Positions 6,919 to 8,858 of a DNA stretch of 8,858 nucleotides are shown here, piece by piece. The translations under genes were made by a program, and so were the position numbers. The DNA comes from Pseudomonadota bacterium (lineage in GTDB: Bacteria > Pseudomonadota > Gammaproteobacteria > Burkholderiales > Burkholderiaceae). The notes beneath the pieces were generated by a model. That model saw nothing but the letters and a program-made list of their open reading frames with translations. It ran no database searches and was not told the origin of the DNA. Where the stretch lies: positions 1 to 8,858 of the forward strand of contig JAEZQX010000237.1 of assembly GCA_023441105.1 (NCBI GenBank). The letters run 5' to 3'. Numbering within the stretch: position 1 is the stretch's first letter; the number at the start of each line of letters is the position of its first letter.

Positions 6919-7033
6919 TGTGCCGTCGGAGCCGGGAGGGAGGATTGCGGGTTCACTATTATAGGTACCCGAGCCCGACGCTCCGGCGCTCCGGAAGCGC
7001 AACGACATTGCAACCGCAGCAACAGGTCCAGAC
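6919..7033. promoter_or_regulatory. Divergent promoter region between lptD and amgK
   Basis: The minus strand carries a perfect TATAAT (6963 down to 6958) about 40 bp before the lptD GTG, which would place the transcript start near 6950. The overlapping plus-strand sequence reads TATTAT (6957-6962), a five-of-six -10 match facing amgK. No recognisable -35 box lies at 16-18 bp on either side. Upstream of the lptD -10 box is an exact 8-bp tandem repeat, CGCTCCGG twice (6979-6994), a position where an activator could bind. I see no sigma-E-type -35 GGAACTT, although lptD is under sigma-E control in E. coli. Confidence 0.55.
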
Positions 7034-8062
7034 TTGCCTACCACCGACAACCGCCTGCAATCGCTCAACCGCTGGATCGAGTCCCTCGCGGACCGGTTCG
7101 GCCTCGAACCGGCCACCATCGCCCCGGCCTCGAACGACGCCAGCTTCCGTCGCTACTTCCGCATCGCGGCCGGCGCGGGCAGCTTCATCGTCATGGACGC
7201 GCCGCCGCCGCAGGAGGATTGCCGCCCGTTCGTGCACGCGGCCCGGGTGCTGCGCGAGGCCGGCGTGAACGTGCCGGAGGTGCTCGCCGAGGATGTCGCC
7301 CAGGGCTTCCTGCTGCTGAGCGATTTCGGCGGCACCACCTACCTGAGCCGCCTCGACGCGCAGTCCGCGCCGGCGCTCTACCGCGATGCCTGGCAGGCGC
7401 TGGTCACGATGCAGCGGGCCAGCCGGCCCGGCGTGTTCCCGGCGTACTCGCGCGAGCTGCTCGAGCGCGAGCTGATGCTGTACCCGCAGTGGTACCTGGC
7501 CAGGCACAAGGGCATCGAGCTGGATGCCTCGCAGCAGCAGGTGATGCGCCGCGCCTTCGAGCTGATCCTGCAGAACAACCTCGCGCAGCCGGCAGTGTTC
7601 GTGCACCGCGACTATCATTCGCGCAACCTGATGGTCCTGGGCGAGGCTGGTGCTCCCGGCAATCCCGGCATCCTCGACTTCCAGGATGCCGTCCACGGAC
7701 CGATCACCTACGACCTGGTGTCGCTGTTCAAGGATGCCTACATCCACTGGGACGAACAGCAGGTACTGGACTGGGTGATCCGGTACTGGGAGATGGCGCG
7801 GTCCGCCGGCCTGCCGGTCAGGGCCGATTTCGCCGACTTCTACCGCGACTTCGAATGGATGGGCCTGCAGCGGCACATCAAGGTCCTGGGCATCTTCGCC
7901 CGCCTCTATCACCGCGACGGCAAGGACAACTATCTCAAGGACATGCCGCTGGTGCTCGGTCACGTCCTCGAGGTGCTGGCGCGCTATGTCGACCTCGCGC
8001 CGTTCGCGCGGCTGGTGCAGGAGATCGAGCAACGCAAGCCGCTGCCCGGCTACACGTTCTGA
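7034..8062 (+). CDS. amgK: N-acetylmuramate/N-acetylglucosamine kinase AmgK (anomeric sugar kinase)
   Basis: AmgK phosphorylates MurNAc (and GlcNAc) at the anomeric hydroxyl, the first cytoplasmic step of the recycling route that bypasses de novo UDP-MurNAc synthesis and its fosfomycin-sensitive MurA step. The 342-residue product has the aminoglycoside-phosphotransferase-like kinase fold. The N-lobe shows ASNDASFRRYFR (32-43), typical of this family, and the catalytic loop HRDYHSRN (191-198, base D193) and metal-binding ILDFQDA (213-219, D215) are intact. ITYDLVSLFKDAY (224-236) matches the segment expected after the metal site. The start is a TTG at 7034, with AGG 8-10 nt upstream; no ATG or GTG fits, and the N-terminus would be the right length. 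murU follows after 13 bp, so the two are co-transcribed. The gene is divergent from lptD. Assignment over a generic phosphotransferase rests on murU and the family motif. Confidence 0.9.
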   Translation: MPTTDNRLQSLNRWIESLADRFGLEPATIAPASNDASFRRYFRIAAGAGSFIVMDAPPPQEDCRPFVHAARVLREAGVNVPEVLAEDVAQGFLLLSDFGGTTYLSRLDAQSAPALYRDAWQALVTMQRASRPGVFPAYSRELLERELMLYPQWYLARHKGIELDASQQQVMRRAFELILQNNLAQPAVFVHRDYHSRNLMVLGEAGAPGNPGILDFQDAVHGPITYDLVSLFKDAYIHWDEQQVLDWVIRYWEMARSAGLPVRADFADFYRDFEWMGLQRHIKVLGIFARLYHRDGKDNYLKDMPLVLGHVLEVLARYVDLAPFARLVQEIEQRKPLPGYTF

Positions 8063-8075
8063 TGCGGGGCCGGCG

Positions 8076-8792
8076 ATGAAGGCGATGATCCTTGCCGCGG
8101 GCCGCGGCGAGCGGATGCGGCCGCTGACCGACGTCCTGCCCAAGCCGCTGCTGGCAGCAGGCGGCAAGCCGCTGATCGTCTGGCACATCGAGCGGCTGGT
8201 GCGCGCCGGCATCCGCGACATCGTCGTCAACCATGCCTGGCTCGGCGACAAGATCGTCGCCGCGCTCGGCGACGGCTCGGCACTTGGCGCAAGAATCAGC
8301 TATTCGGCCGAAGGCAGCGCGCTCGAGACGGCCGGCGGGATTGCCCGTGCCCTCCCCCTGCTCGCCCCCGCCGCCCGGCAGGAGGAACCGTTCCTGGTCG
8401 TGAGCGGGGACACCTGGTGCGACTTCGACTACGGCCGCGCCGCTACGATTGCGCTGCAGATGCGCGCGGCGCGGCTGGGCTGCTGGCTGGTGATGGTGTC
8501 CAATCCGCCGCACCATGCGGCCGGCGACTTCGCGCTGGCCGGCGGCCGGGTGCGAAGCGACGCAGCCGCCCGGCTCACCTATGCCGGCATCGGCGTGTAC
8601 ACGGCGCGGATGTTCGCCGAGATCGCACCTGGCGCCCGCTCGCCGCTGCGTCCCTGGCTGGAGCGGGAAATCGCCGCCGGCCGGGCTGCAGGTGAATACC
8701 ATGACGGGTTGTGGTTCGACATCGGCACCGCGCAGCGCCTTGCCGAGCTCGACCTGCTGCTCGCCAACCAGACAACCGCTGCTGGAGCATAG
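8076..8792 (+). CDS. murU: N-acetylmuramate-1-phosphate uridylyltransferase MurU
   Basis: MurU transfers UMP from UTP to MurNAc-1-phosphate made by AmgK, giving UDP-MurNAc for peptidoglycan synthesis. The 238-residue product is a minimal sugar-nucleotidyltransferase with a Rossmann-like fold. The N-terminal signature LAAGRGERMRPLTD (6-19) with KPLL (23-26) is the nucleotide-binding loop. ETAGGI (84-89), SGDTWCDFD (110-118, metal-binding D112), NPPHHAAGDF (143-152), AGIGVY (170-175) and WFDIGTAQRL (213-222) follow in the family order. The SGDTW segment differs from the NGDIW form I recall for MurU homologues, but the aspartate is kept. The ATG at 8076 sits at the exact start of the conserved MKAMILAAG segment with GGGG 6 nt upstream. 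It directly follows amgK and directly precedes the next gene. A related glucose-1-phosphate-type nucleotidyltransferase is the alternative, made unlikely by amgK. Confidence 0.92.
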   Translation: MKAMILAAGRGERMRPLTDVLPKPLLAAGGKPLIVWHIERLVRAGIRDIVVNHAWLGDKIVAALGDGSALGARISYSAEGSALETAGGIARALPLLAPAARQEEPFLVVSGDTWCDFDYGRAATIALQMRAARLGCWLVMVSNPPHHAAGDFALAGGRVRSDAAARLTYAGIGVYTARMFAEIAPGARSPLRPWLEREIAAGRAAGEYHDGLWFDIGTAQRLAELDLLLANQTTAAGA

Positions 8793-8858
8793 ATGAAACA
8801 ACCTTCGAGTCCGCTGCGTCCGCCGGCGGCCGCCGCCCGCGCCCGGGCTCTTATACAA
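8793..8858 (+). CDS. Start of an unidentified gene, cut by the window end
   Basis: An ATG follows the murU stop codon with no intervening base, and GGAG at 8784-8787 is a good ribosome binding site with 5-nt spacing. The frame is open for all 22 remaining codons. The visible protein is a Pro/Ala/Arg-rich N-terminus (MKQPSSPLRPP, then an alanine-rich stretch) and holds no diagnostic motif. In several betaproteobacteria the gene after murU encodes aminopeptidase P (pepP). That would fit the position but cannot be confirmed from 22 residues. Confidence 0.6.
   Translation, partial: MKQPSSPLRPPAAAARARALIQ

Noticed and set aside
6951..7000. Sigma-E promoter for lptD
   Set aside because: No GGAACTT-like -35 or TCTGA-like -10 pair could be found. 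Only a sigma-70-type TATAAT is visible.
5095..8079. 994-codon open frame on the plus strand opposite lptD and through amgK
   Set aside because: It runs antisense to lptD and in another frame of amgK, both of which have full family motifs. The translated product is Ala/Arg/Gln-rich with no domain, a typical GC-rich shadow.

Overview
The window is GC-rich (roughly two thirds G+C) chromosomal DNA from a Gram-negative proteobacterium. The style of the LptD and SurA proteins and the grouping amgK-murU / lptD-surA-rsmA point to Betaproteobacteria, probably Burkholderiales. A GC-rich gammaproteobacterium such as a xanthomonad cannot be excluded. The taxonomy is an inference from protein flavour and gene order.

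Layout. Positions 1-40 are G/C homopolymer tracts that may be a contig-end artefact. Positions 41-418 are non-coding: a strong hairpin followed by three imperfect tandem copies of a roughly 118-bp unit, each of which can fold into a long hairpin. Next comes a divergent pair: a ten-helix EamA/DMT-family exporter (minus, 439-1368) and a LysR-type regulator (plus, 1459-2361), separated by 90 bp. The regulator converges on rsmA. A minus-strand operon then reads lptD (6918-4597), surA (4597-3254), rsmA (3233-2424), with a one-base stop/start overlap and then a 20-bp gap. A 115-bp divergent promoter region (6919-7033) separates lptD from a plus-strand operon: amgK (7034-8062), murU (8076-8792) and the first 22 codons of another gene (8793 to the end).

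How the genes work together. LptD is the outer-membrane LPS translocon and SurA is the periplasmic chaperone that LptD itself needs for assembly. RsmA is the 16S rRNA dimethyladenosine methyltransferase that commonly travels with them. AmgK and MurU form the peptidoglycan-recycling shunt from MurNAc to UDP-MurNAc. The centre of the window is therefore a conserved envelope-biogenesis cluster. Its one notable departure is that pdxA, usually found between surA and rsmA, is absent.

I found no clear new multi-gene system. The least explained element is the structured tandem repeat at the left edge. Between copies 1 and 2 of its 54-bp conserved core there are only three differences, and two of them form a compensating base-pair change in the hairpin stem.
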